In this document: positions 25,491 to 33,295 of the stretch, one piece after another
Layout: every line of letters starts with the position of its first letter
Position numbering within the stretch: the first letter of the stretch is position 1
Assembly: GCF_014701095.1 (NCBI RefSeq)
Contig: NZ_AP023439.1
Location: 6,064,001-6,128,000 of the forward strand
Length of the DNA stretch: 64,000 nucleotides
Source of the DNA: Streptomyces tuirus
GTDB taxonomy: Bacteria > Actinomycetota > Actinomycetes > Streptomycetales > Streptomycetaceae
Direction of reading: 5' to 3'
Program-made: the position numbers and the translations under genes
The notes under the pieces: model-generated
What the model saw: the letters and a program-made list of their open reading frames with translations, nothing else
Told to the model about the DNA's origin: nothing
Databases searched by the model: none

Positions 25491-26534
25491 TCAACACCCG
25501 TCGAGTCGCCACAGGTAGACGAGCGTCTGGTCCTGGGAGACCGTGTACCAGGTGCCGTGGCCCGCCCCGCGAGCGCTCCCGTGGACGGGGAAGGGGTAGG
25601 CGATCCGGCCGCGCAGCGTCATGGTGGCTGGGTCGACGAGCCAGTGGCGGGGGTCGCCGGTGTCGTACTCGGTGCCCACGACGGCGGCGTCGTCGTGGGG
25701 GAAGGCCGCCTCGTAGTCCCAGCGCGCGTGGTCGTCGCCCGGGGGCGGCGGCACCGCGTCCGCGGCGGCGAGTCGCCGCAGCTCCTCGCCGTCCTCCGCC
25801 TGGCAGAGGTAGAGGCACCACTGCCCCGGATCCGTGGCCAGGAAGTGCCGGCCTGACGGGCTCACGGCGAGGAGTACCTGCTCGTCGAGTCGCCGGACGG
25901 AGAGCGTCCGGCCGTCCCAGTGCCCCCACAGGGCGGATGAGTCCTCGTCACCCTCGCCGACGGTCAGGCCCATGTACGCGGGGTCTGGGTGGGGGGTGGG
26001 GAACGAAGACCCCGTCGTCCCCGTCCCGGCCCGGCCCAGGACCGTGCCGTCGGCGGGGTCCAGGACCAGCCACTCCTCCAGATCGTGCCCCGAGTCGCTG
26101 CGGACGTGCGCCCAGAGGAGCTTGCCGTCGGGGGAGAAAGCAGCCGAACCAGTGTCGGCGTGGCGGTGGTAGTGGTCGTCGGCGTATTCGACGAAGGAGG
26201 TGTGGGCCTCTTCGCACACGGCGGAGGACCAGCAGCCATGCCGGAACTCCCACAGCACGGCACCCGCACCGTCCACTGCCCGCAACGCGTGCACGCCGGC
26301 GAACACGGCCACGTCCCCCGCCGGGGAGACCGTCACCGAGCCGAATCGACGTGGCCACGGCGCGGGGAAGCGGACCTCCGGCCCGTTCCGGTCCAGGTCG
26401 CGGACGGACACCTCGGTGTCGCCGCGCTGCACCAGCAGCCGGTGGCCGGGCCCCCACAGCACGTGCGGGGCGTCCGCCGACGCGGGGTTCAGCAGTGTGG
26501 GGATGGTGGCGAGGAGACGGGCGGAGACAGGCAC
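25491..26534 (-). CDS. WD40/beta-propeller-like protein
   Basis: 347 residues, soluble, with recurring blade-like strands: VTVSPAGDVAVFAG, AAFSPDGKLLWAHV, LLAVSPSGRHFLAT and the DPADGTVLGRAG and DPATMTLRGRI turns. It is probably a propeller that serves as a binding scaffold; no enzyme residues are visible. The start is GTG 26534, with only a weak GGGGGT upstream, so the N-terminus is uncertain. It is divergent from the SUKH-like gene (90 bases between starts), and both lie inside the inserted unit. Function unknown. Confidence 0.7.
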   Translation of the reverse strand: MPVSARLLATIPTLLNPASADAPHVLWGPGHRLLVQRGDTEVSVRDLDRNGPEVRFPAPWPRRFGSVTVSPAGDVAVFAGVHALRAVDGAGAVLWEFRHGCWSSAVCEEAHTSFVEYADDHYHRHADTGSAAFSPDGKLLWAHVRSDSGHDLEEWLVLDPADGTVLGRAGTGTTGSSFPTPHPDPAYMGLTVGEGDEDSSALWGHWDGRTLSVRRLDEQVLLAVSPSGRHFLATDPGQWCLYLCQAEDGEELRRLAAADAVPPPPGDDHARWDYEAAFPHDDAAVVGTEYDTGDPRHWLVDPATMTLRGRIAYPFPVHGSARGAGHGTWYTVSQDQTLVYLWRLDGC

Positions 26535-26623
26535 GGAACTGGACCCCCACGGACGGCATGGACGATGTGTGTGGGATGGTTCCACAGTTCGTAACGAGGC
26601 GTCGTCGGAGGGGAGTCCACCAG

Positions 26624-27211
26624 GTGGCCGAGGAGAACGGCTCGGGGCAGTACACCCCTCACTGGGTGCGCCCCGGCCATTGGGCTGAGGACGACACGCT
26701 CGACCTGCCCGCGGCGGACGCGCCCGAGGTGGCCGACTGGCCCCCGCCGGTACGGGAGGCGTTGGAGGTGGCCCGCGGGTACGGGCTGCCGCACGGGGAC
26801 ACGATGTGTCTGCCGGTGCCCGGCTCGGCGCCCTTCTCGCGCGTGGCAGGCCACTTCTGGACTCTCGGACTGACCGATACATGGCCCGCTCCTGAGTACG
26901 TACTCGACGAGACGGGCCGTGTGTGGGTGCTCGCGGAAGGCGTCGATCCCGCCAAGCGGTTCGTCAACTCCTCCATGATCGCCTTCCTCGACGCGCTCGC
27001 CGCCTGGGAGTACCGCTGCGAACACGTCGACGACTTCGACGACTTGGAGCCGCCGGACAACTACGAAGGCGACGACGACCCCGCCGGGGAGGCCCGGGTC
27101 GCCTTCGGGATGAAGATCAGGGACCGCCTGCGGGAGCTCGACCCGCCCGCGTTCGAGATGGACACCTGGTGGGACCGGGTCTACGAGGAGGTGGGATACG
27201 ACGCGATCTGA
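26624..27211 (+). CDS. SUKH-4-like protein, possible immunity protein
   Basis: 195 residues, acidic. The block RFVNSSMIAFLDALAAWEYRC resembles the FVNSS-x-FL-AYE segment of SUKH-4 family proteins, and the preceding EYVLDETGRVWVLAEG fits the strand before it. SUKH proteins are mostly immunity proteins of contact-dependent and polymorphic toxin systems. No toxin gene is visible beside it. GTG 26624 is chosen because GGAGGGGAG lies 8 bases upstream; the ATGs at 26558 and 26576 lack a site. Assignment is by eye, and a plain hypothetical protein is possible. Confidence 0.6.
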   Translation: MAEENGSGQYTPHWVRPGHWAEDDTLDLPAADAPEVADWPPPVREALEVARGYGLPHGDTMCLPVPGSAPFSRVAGHFWTLGLTDTWPAPEYVLDETGRVWVLAEGVDPAKRFVNSSMIAFLDALAAWEYRCEHVDDFDDLEPPDNYEGDDDPAGEARVAFGMKIRDRLRELDPPAFEMDTWWDRVYEEVGYDAI

Positions 27212-27223
27212 CAGGCAGTCACC

Positions 27224-27277
27224 ATGAGCGAGATCGACATTTTCGAATTGCTTCGCAAGATGATCCTGCTCCAGTGA
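27224..27277 (+). CDS. Truncated 17-codon ORF before the transposase relic
   Basis: ATG 27224, 12 bases after the SUKH-like stop, opens MSEIDIFELLRKMILLQ and ends at 27277. Its base composition is lower in GC than its surroundings. It may be the 5' stub of a third gene cut by the IS630-type insertion. Coding status is doubtful. Confidence 0.25.
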   Translation: MSEIDIFELLRKMILLQ

Positions 27278-27296
27278 CCCTCCGCGACCGCTCCCC

Positions 27297-27957
27297 AAGA
27301 TCTGTGCCAGAGCCCGTTCTCGCGTCGCGAAGCTGGTGCAGGCCGATGAGGACACCGTCCGGGATGTGATCCACCGGTTCAACGAGATCGGCCTGGCCTG
27401 TCTGGACCCTCGGTGGGCGGGAGGCCGTCCCCGCCTACTCAGCCCGGACGACGAGGACTTCGTCGTGGCGACGGCCACCACCCGCCCGACCAAGCTCGGT
27501 GAGCCCTTCACTCGCTGGTCCATCCGCAAACTCGCCGATTACCTGCGGAAAGTGCACGGCCGTGTCATCCGGATCGGCCGCGAGGCGTTACGGTGCCTGC
27601 TCGCCCGCCGCGGCATCACGTTCCAGCGCACCAAGACGTGGAAGGAGTCGCCCGACCCCGAACGCGACGCCAAGCTGGACCGCATCGAGGAGGTGCTGGA
27701 GCGTTTCCCGGACCGTGTGTTCGCGTTCGATGAGTTCGGGCCGCTCGGGATCCGGCCCACCGCCGGGTCGTGCTGGGCCGAGCAGGGCCGGCCCGAGCGG
27801 CATCCCGCGACCTACCCCGCACCCACGGCGTGCGCTACTTCCATGGCTGCCATTCGGTCGGCGACGACAGGCTGTGGGGCGTCAACCGCCAGAAGAAGGG
27901 CGCCGTGAACACCCTGGCCGCGCTGAGGTCGGTCCGCGCGACCCGCCCGGACGGCGC
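27297..27957 (+). pseudogene. IS630-family transposase, broken
   Basis: The translation ARSRVAKLVQADEDTVRD continues through ARWAGGRPRL-like, FTRWSIRKLADYL and FQRTKTWKESPDPERDAKLDRIEEVL, closely matching streptomycete IS630 transposases. The reading frame shifts between 27815 and 27818, where one base of an expected ACC codon is missing; afterwards RTHGVRYFHGCHSVGDDRLW and GAVNTLAALRSVRA continue in the +2 frame. The N-terminal start and the C-terminal part with the last catalytic acidic residue are absent. One rare TTA codon lies at about 27588. Not functional alone. Confidence 0.85.
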
Positions 27958-28044
27958 CGGTGTCCAGGACACCGTCAGTGCCAAAGCCTCACGACCGCTC
28001 ACGCCGTTCGGTCGAACCCCATCCGACACTGTGAACGTTTGCGG

Positions 28045-28440
28045 TCAGGGCACTAGCGGGGCGTACAGATCCACTCCGTTGCCGTCCGGGTCGTGGACGA
28101 CGGCGTACCGCTGCCCCCAGAAGGCGTCCCATGGCTTGAGCTCGCCGTGGTACCCCGAGCCGACCAGTTCGCCGTAGAGCGCGTCCACCTCCTCCGGTCC
28201 GTCGCAGCGCAGGGCCAGCGAGGCCCGGCCCCCGCCCGCGGGCGGCCGCCACTCGGGCAGGAAGGAACGCACCGTCTCCTCGGTGTCGAACATCAGCCGC
28301 AGCCCGCCGGGCAGTCCGGCCTCGGAGTGCGGCTGGTCCTCGGCGCCGTCCGGGAAGGCGAACCCGAGCCGGCGGTAGAACGCGACGGAGGCGGCCATGT
28401 CGGAGACGACCAGGCCGATGGCATCGAATCGTGCAGTCAT
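28045..28440 (-). CDS. VOC-family (glyoxalase/bleomycin resistance fold) protein
   Basis: 131 residues of the vicinal oxygen chelate fold: FDAIGLVVSDMAASVAFYRRLGF, then SLALRCDGPEEVDALYGELVGSGY and the closing YAVVHDPDGNGVDLYAPL. Members are lyases, dioxygenases or binding proteins; substrate unknown. The start is ATG 28440 with TACGGT 6 bases upstream (leaderless pattern). The last codons GTG CCC TGA are supplied by the right end of the inserted element; without it the protein would end APLATAAE. An open frame runs upstream through a 24-bp repeat array, but I consider it non-coding. Confidence 0.85.
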   Translation of the reverse strand: MTARFDAIGLVVSDMAASVAFYRRLGFAFPDGAEDQPHSEAGLPGGLRLMFDTEETVRSFLPEWRPPAGGGRASLALRCDGPEEVDALYGELVGSGYHGELKPWDAFWGQRYAVVHDPDGNGVDLYAPLVP

Positions 28441-28486
28441 GGAGCCACCGTAGGCAGCCCCGCGACATCCGGTCTTGAACGAATCG

Positions 28487-28588
28487 GACACCTGAGCCGA
28501 CACCGAGGCGGACACCTGAGCCGACATTGAGGCGGACACCTGATCCGACACTGAGGCGGACATCTGAGCCGACCGCGAGGCGGACACC
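28487..28588. repeat. 24-bp tandem repeat, 4.25 copies
   Basis: Units 28487-28510, 28511-28534, 28535-28558 and 28559-28582 follow the pattern GACACCTGAGCCGACACCGA plus GGCG, with a partial fifth. It lies 46 bases upstream of the VOC gene start and would encode an 8-residue repeat if read in that gene's frame. Confidence 0.85.
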
Positions 28589-28935
28589 CCGGTTCGGCCG
28601 AGCCGGGCGAAAATCTCGGTCTCCGCAGGGGCATCCCCCATGGCCCCCCATCCGGACCCGGCGGCCCTCGAACAGCCCCTGGACGACCGCGCGGCCGTCG
28701 TGTTCCTCTCTTGCCGCGCCTACCGCCGCCGGCCCCGCGACCCGGGCGGCCCCGGGCCGACCCGTCCCCGGGTGGGACACGCGCCGCCCCGCGCCTGAAC
28801 CGTCCCTGGGCGGTCCGGGTCCGCGGCCAGGGCTCGCCGGGAGTGCCCTCGGCCCCCGACGCTGTGCGGGCCAGACGAGACGAGCCGCCCCAGGGGAAAC
28901 CCGCAGGGGGACGGCGGTTCGGAAAGGACAACCGC
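28589..28935. other. Intergenic region without a recognisable gene
   Basis: GC-rich DNA between the 24-bp repeats and the secreted protein gene. It has several short C/G palindromes but no ORF with a ribosome site. It probably carries the promoters of both neighbours, which I cannot pinpoint. Confidence 0.5.
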
Positions 28936-29478
28936 ATGAGCATGCGTAATCGGGCCGTGGCGATGGTGACGACGGCCGTGCTGCTGGGAGCCGGGGGGAC
29001 CGGCATCGCCCTGGCGCCGGCGGCGAACGCCGCGCCCGCCTACTTCGGCATCGACGGCAAGGGTGCCGTCACCAACGACTGGGAGGACGAGGAGAACCTC
29101 GGCGTCGACGGCTACGCCAGGGGCAACGCCATCGCCCTGTGGGAGACGGTGCTGTGGGCCGACGGCGCCGAGTGGGAGGACGACGAGGGCGAGTGGCAGC
29201 CCTTCAGGAAGAGCCGGATCGACGGCTCGTTCGGGCCGGAGACCGAGTCGGCGACGCAGTGGTGGCAGAGCCGGCACAACCTCCCCGAGACCGACGGCAC
29301 CGTCGACAGCGAGAGCTGGGACTTCGCCCAGACCCGGCTGCAGAGCCTGCCGGGCAACATCGTCCAGTACAAGGGCCTCGTGCGGAACGTCAACTTCAAG
29401 CGCGTGGGCGGCAAGTACCAGGTGAAGCTGAAGAACGTCGGGCCGTGGAAGTACGCCCACTACCGCACGCTCGGCTGA
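28936..29478 (+). CDS. Secreted peptidoglycan-binding-domain-like protein
   Basis: 180 residues with a signal peptide: RNRA, a hydrophobic run VAMVTTAVLLGAGGTGIALA and an AANA-A cleavage site. The mature protein resembles a PG_binding_1 repeat: GNAIALWETVLWADG, then IDGSFGPETESATQWWQSRHNLPETDGTVDSESW. The motif of a small helical domain followed by FGPxT is typical of cell wall hydrolase anchors, but no catalytic domain is present. GGAAAGGA lies about 8 bases before ATG 28936; a second ATG follows at 28942. Likely a wall-associated exported protein. Confidence 0.82.
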   Translation: MSMRNRAVAMVTTAVLLGAGGTGIALAPAANAAPAYFGIDGKGAVTNDWEDEENLGVDGYARGNAIALWETVLWADGAEWEDDEGEWQPFRKSRIDGSFGPETESATQWWQSRHNLPETDGTVDSESWDFAQTRLQSLPGNIVQYKGLVRNVNFKRVGGKYQVKLKNVGPWKYAHYRTLG

Positions 29479-29514
29479 GCGACACCGTCGCCGGGGAGCG
29501 GAAGGCCGTCACGG

Positions 29515-29940
29515 TCACCCCCTCCCCGCCGGCAACACCCACAGCAACCCGGCCAGCAGCACCACGATGACCCCGAACGACACCAGGGCCGCCGCCCGCC
29601 AACGCCGGTACTCGGCACCGGCCGGCGGCTCGTCCGGCATCCGCTCCGCCGGCTCGCCCGCCACCGCCGCCCCGTGCGGCCACGTCCGGTCGGCCAGATC
29701 CCACAGCGTCAGCAGCCGCGCCTGCTCCGCCCCCGCCATCCTGCACAGCGCCTGCACCGCTCCCCGCGGCGGCTGCTTCGCCCCGCTGAGATACCGCTGC
29801 CACGACGACTTGCTGTAGGCGGTGCGCCGGGCCAGCTCGGCGAGGCTCAGACCCGTACGGTCCTTCAGGGCCCGCAGCTGCTCGACCAGGTGCCGCGCCT
29901 CCCTCGGCAGTACGTCCGGAAGCGGCCGCCAGCGTGTCAT
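29515..29940 (-). CDS. Membrane-anchored XRE-type helix-turn-helix protein
   Basis: 141 residues. The N-terminal XRE-like helix-turn-helix reads GLSLAELARRTAYSKSSWQRYLSGAKQPPRGAVQALC (about 29-65). A short linker is followed by one C-terminal membrane helix AALVSFGVIVVLLAGLLWVL. Such proteins bind DNA or partners from the membrane; in Streptomyces they often sit in small regulatory clusters. ATG 29940 has a GGGGGGA site upstream. It converges on the secreted protein gene with a 36-base gap. Confidence 0.8.
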   Translation of the reverse strand: MTRWRPLPDVLPREARHLVEQLRALKDRTGLSLAELARRTAYSKSSWQRYLSGAKQPPRGAVQALCRMAGAEQARLLTLWDLADRTWPHGAAVAGEPAERMPDEPPAGAEYRRWRAAALVSFGVIVVLLAGLLWVLPAGRG

Positions 29941-30119
29941 GGTCGTCCCCCCACTGCTCGCCGCCGCCCCGCCCCCGGGCACCGGCCCCTCCCCACCGCA
30001 TCGTTCGACGCCGGCCCGTCCCGGCGAGTTCCCCCCGATGGCGGGCGCGCGACGCGCACAAGGGGGTGTGCGGCGGACACCCGCACGACCACGGTTCGGG
30101 CGGGAGCACCTCCCGGGTG

Positions 30120-31166
30120 TCATGCGAGCGGCGGCGCCGCCGTACTCGCCCGCTCCACCAGCCGCGTCGACAGCTCCGTCCGCGTGCTCTCCGGGTGATG
30201 GCCGTCCATCAGGCGCAGCAGCGACCGCAACGCCGTCGCGGCCATCTCGGACAGCGGTTGGCGCACGGTGGTCAGGGCGGGGGAGGCCCAGCGCGCCTCG
30301 GGCAGATCGTCGAAGCCCACCACACTGAAGTCGGCGGGGACACTCAACCCCCTTTCGGCCAGGGCCTCGTAGACCCCCAGCGCCATCCGGTCCGAGCAGA
30401 CGAAGACGGCGGTCGGCGGCTCGGGCAGGTCGAGGAGTTCCCGCATGCGGCTGCGGGCCACGCTCTCGTCGAAGCCGGCGTGCCGGACGTAGTCGGCGCG
30501 GTGGCGGACCCCGGCCGACGCCAGCGCCGAGCGGTACCCGGCGACCCGGGCGCTGCTGCACATCGTGCGCCGGGGGCCGGCGATGACGGCGACCCGCTCG
30601 TGGCCCAGGGACAGCAGGTGCTCCGTGGCCGTCAGCCCGCCCCGCCAGTTCGCCGCCCCCACCGAGACGACGCCCTCCGGCGGCTCCTGCACCGGGTCGA
30701 TCATCACGAACGGGATGCGGTGCTGCTCCAGCCACGCGTACTGCGAGTCGCTCAGTTCGGCCAGGTTGAACAGGACCCCGGAGGAGCCCCGGGCGACCAG
30801 CTTGTCCAGCCAGCCGCGTTCCGGGCGGCCGGCCCGGGAGCGGATCAGCGCCGCCGACACCACGACCTCCAGGCCCGCGTCGTGCGCCGCCTCCTCCACG
30901 CCGTGCAGTACCGCCCCCGACCAGGAGCTCTCCAGCGAGTGGACGACCAGGTCGACCAGCCGGGGTGGCTTCGCCGCGTCGAACCGGGGCCGGCGCACGT
31001 AGCCGAGCCGGTCGAGGGCCTCGGTCACGCGGCGGCGGGTCTCGGGTGCCACGTCCTCACGGCCGTTGACCACCTTCGACGCGGTCGGCACCGACACCCC
31101 CGCCTCGCGCGCCACGACCGCCAGTGTCGGACCGGCCGCCACGCTCGCACTCGCCGTACGCACCAT
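30120..31166 (-). CDS. LacI-family transcriptional regulator
   Basis: 348 residues. The N-terminal helix-turn-helix (LAVVAREAGVSVPTASKVVNGREDVAPETRRRV) is followed by a periplasmic-binding-like sugar domain (LVDLVVHSLESSWSGAVLHGVE to FSVVGFDDLPEARWASPALTTVRQPL). It probably represses genes for carbohydrate use. The carboxylesterase gene is divergent, and LacI-type palindromes lie between them. ATG 31166 has GAGGTGGG upstream; the longer open frame to 31445 crosses the operator region and is not used. Confidence 0.9.
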   Translation of the reverse strand: MVRTASASVAAGPTLAVVAREAGVSVPTASKVVNGREDVAPETRRRVTEALDRLGYVRRPRFDAAKPPRLVDLVVHSLESSWSGAVLHGVEEAAHDAGLEVVVSAALIRSRAGRPERGWLDKLVARGSSGVLFNLAELSDSQYAWLEQHRIPFVMIDPVQEPPEGVVSVGAANWRGGLTATEHLLSLGHERVAVIAGPRRTMCSSARVAGYRSALASAGVRHRADYVRHAGFDESVARSRMRELLDLPEPPTAVFVCSDRMALGVYEALAERGLSVPADFSVVGFDDLPEARWASPALTTVRQPLSEMAATALRSLLRLMDGHHPESTRTELSTRLVERASTAAPPLA

Positions 31167-31202
31167 CGGGGAACCCACCTCTCCGGCCCGCCCGTGGGCC
31201 GT

Positions 31203-31266
31203 GGAAAGTTTCGACCAGCGCTGCCCACGGCGGTCGCGAGATCCGGCCGGGCAGAAAGCGCTTCCT
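31203..31266. promoter_or_regulatory. LacI-type operators between regulator and esterase
   Basis: AGAAAGCGCTTCCT (31253-31266) is a 14-base palindrome with one mismatch and the central CG typical of LacI-family sites. GAAAGTTTC (31204-31212) is a second inverted repeat of a kind seen near streptomycete glycosidase genes. Both lie within 100 bases of the LacI gene start. The rest of 31167-31501 shows no gene. Confidence 0.55.
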
Positions 31267-31501
31267 ACTGTAGGTGCGGCGCAGGACGCCGGGAAGTGAA
31301 AGGGAATTCGCTCCGGTTCGGCACGCTGTGCGCGAAGTCGCCGTGTGTGTCCGGTAACTGACCGCGCCGCGTGACTGTGCACGCAACGTGACCGCGTAAC
31401 CCGAACGGCTCTCTCATTCGCTCGTGCGCCGGAATACCGGAACACAATGAGTTGCTCTGATCTTCACGGTGCACGAGCGCGGTGAGGAGGCTGGTGAACG
31501 C

Positions 31502-33118
31502 ATGACGGCAGACCAGGCGGATCCCGTGGCGGATCCCGTGGTGAGTACGCCCCATGGTGCCCTGCGGGGCCGGTACGAGCGCGGTGTCGCGGTCTTCCGC
31601 GGCATCCCGTACGCGGCCCCGCCCTTCGGCCCTCGCCGATTCCGCCCGCCCGTGCCGCTGCCGCCCTGGGACGGGGTCCGCGACGCCGGCGCCTTCGGCC
31701 CCACCCCGCCGAAACCGCCGTACTCCGACGCCTTCGCCCACTACCTGTCCGACCCGGTCGTGCCCGGCGACGACTGCCTCAACCTCAACGTCTGGACCCC
31801 GCAACCCGATCCCGGAGCCCGGCTCCCCGTCCTCGTCTGGTTCCACGGCGGCGCCCTGACCAGGGGATCTTCTGCGGTACCCGTCTACGACGGGCATGCC
31901 TTCGCCCGCGACGGCGTGGTCTGTGTATCCATCAACTACCGGTTGGGCGTGGAGGGCTACGGACTGTTCCCGGACACGCCCCCGAACCCCGGCCTGCGCG
32001 ACCAGATCGCCGCCCTGACCTGGGTCCACGAGTCGATCGAGGCCTTCGGCGGCGACCCCGGCCGCATCACCCTGTTCGGCCAGTCCGCCGGGGCGATCAG
32101 CATCGGCGCCCTCATCGCCGCACCGCAGACCCAGGGGCTGGTCCGCCGGGCCGTCCTGCAGAGCGGGCCGCCCGAGGCGTCCGAGCGCGCCAAGGTACGG
32201 CGCATGGTCCGCAGGATGGCCTCCCGGCTGAGGATCCCCGCCACCGCCGAGGCCTTCGCCGCCGTCGACCGCGACCTGCTGCTGCGCACCCAGGCCGAGG
32301 TGAGCAAGCTGAGCAGCCCGGTGGTCGGCGGCCCCGCGTTCGGCCTCGTCATCGACGGCGACGTCGTCCCCCGCGACCCGCTGGAGGCTCTCACGGACGG
32401 CGGCGCGGCCCCCGGCGTCGAACTGATGCTGGGCTGGACCCGCGACGAGTACCGGCTCTGGCTGGTGCCGGGCGGGCTCCTGGAGCGTGTCGACCGGCTC
32501 GGAGCCGTCGCCCTCGCGGGCGCCATGGCCCGCTGCCACTGCGGCAGCGAGGTCCCGCGCGGCTACCGCACCCTGCACCCCGAGGCCGGCACCTCGGAGA
32601 TCGTCGGACAGCTCGTCACCGACCACCTGCTCCGCATCCCCCTGCACCACCTGGCCGACGCCCGCACGGAACCGTCGTACGTCTACGAGTTCGCCTGGCC
32701 CTCGAACCTGCCCGGCCTCGGCTCCTGCCACGCGCTGGAGCTGGGCTTCGTCTTCGACACCGGGGACGTCGCCGAGTCACGGAAACTGGCGGGGGAGGGC
32801 GCGCCGCAGGAGCTGGCGGACGCCATGCACACGGCCTGGGTGCGGTTCGCCACGGACGGCGACCCGGGCTGGGAACGCTGGGACGACGCGCACCCGGTGC
32901 GGGTGTTCGGAGACCGCGCACCGGACGCCGAGGACGGGCTCGCCTACACCGCCCACGGCCCCCGGGACCGCGAACTCGCCCTCTGGAAGGCCGACGCGCT
33001 CACACCTGCGGAGCCCGCACCCACGGTGGTCCCGGCCGACGTCTCACCCACCCGCAGCGCCGAACTGCGGTCGGCGGTACGGCGACTCCGCCGCGCCGGG
33101 GCCCTGCGACGCCACTGA
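31502..33118 (+). CDS. Carboxylesterase/lipase (type B)
   Basis: 538 residues of the alpha/beta hydrolase type-B carboxylesterase family. Landmarks are PHGALRGRYERGVAVFRGIPYAAPP, the oxyanion motif VWFHGGAL, and the nucleophile elbow FGQSAGAIS. The likely catalytic acid is in GWTRDEYR and the His in CHALELGFVF. No signal peptide, so it acts in the cytoplasm. It hydrolyses esters, perhaps acetyl or feruloyl groups on sugars given its LacI neighbour; that is inference. ATG 31502 has GAGGAGG 11 bases upstream. Confidence 0.9.
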   Translation: MTADQADPVADPVVSTPHGALRGRYERGVAVFRGIPYAAPPFGPRRFRPPVPLPPWDGVRDAGAFGPTPPKPPYSDAFAHYLSDPVVPGDDCLNLNVWTPQPDPGARLPVLVWFHGGALTRGSSAVPVYDGHAFARDGVVCVSINYRLGVEGYGLFPDTPPNPGLRDQIAALTWVHESIEAFGGDPGRITLFGQSAGAISIGALIAAPQTQGLVRRAVLQSGPPEASERAKVRRMVRRMASRLRIPATAEAFAAVDRDLLLRTQAEVSKLSSPVVGGPAFGLVIDGDVVPRDPLEALTDGGAAPGVELMLGWTRDEYRLWLVPGGLLERVDRLGAVALAGAMARCHCGSEVPRGYRTLHPEAGTSEIVGQLVTDHLLRIPLHHLADARTEPSYVYEFAWPSNLPGLGSCHALELGFVFDTGDVAESRKLAGEGAPQELADAMHTAWVRFATDGDPGWERWDDAHPVRVFGDRAPDAEDGLAYTAHGPRDRELALWKADALTPAEPAPTVVPADVSPTRSAELRSAVRRLRRAGALRRH

Positions 33119-33295
33119 CGAGACGTGCACCGGCGTCACCGGCGGCGATGTCCTTCAGGACGAAGGCGAGGGTGGGCGTGTCGGCCCCGGCGCTCGCCTT
33201 CGCCCGGGCGCCGGCCACGTGGTCCAGAGCGCGGACCGCCCGCATCACGCTCCGGGGTGTGCGCGTACTGCCGGGACCGTGCGCGGTGCGCCGGG

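Larger units (their letters stand above)
25240..28053. mobile_element. 2.8-kb inserted unit with imperfect inverted repeats and flanking TA
   Basis: Left end 25240-25265 begins GTGCTGTGACCACA and right end 28028-28053, read inward, begins GTGCCCTGACCGCA. They match at 10 of the outer 13 and about 17 of 26 positions. TA lies immediately outside each end (25238-25239 and 28054-28055), the target duplication expected for IS630/Tc1 elements, here within CTAG. Inside are a 6-phosphogluconate dehydrogenase fragment, a beta-propeller-like gene, a SUKH-like gene and a broken IS630-type transposase. Joining the flanks extends the VOC gene to end APLATAAE then TAG, overlapping the convergent AraC gene. 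It may be a composite of IS relics rather than one active unit. Confidence 0.6.

Noticed and set aside
28487..28588. CRISPR array
   Set aside because: Repeats are directly adjacent without spacers, and no cas gene is present. The 21-bp and 14-bp arrays fail for the same reason.
28441..28641. N-terminal extension of the VOC protein through the 24-bp repeats
   Set aside because: The extra segment is low-complexity, VOC proteins start at MTARF-like residues, and a leaderless promoter box lies just before ATG 28440.
31167..31445. Longer LacI start at 31445
   Set aside because: It would translate through the operator palindromes and adds a sequence with no LacI similarity.
33119..33295. Short minus-strand frame starting MRAVRALDHVAG between the esterase and mmuM
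   Set aside because: It overlaps the esterase end, has no ribosome site and no recognisable family. It could be a decayed gene, but the evidence is too thin.
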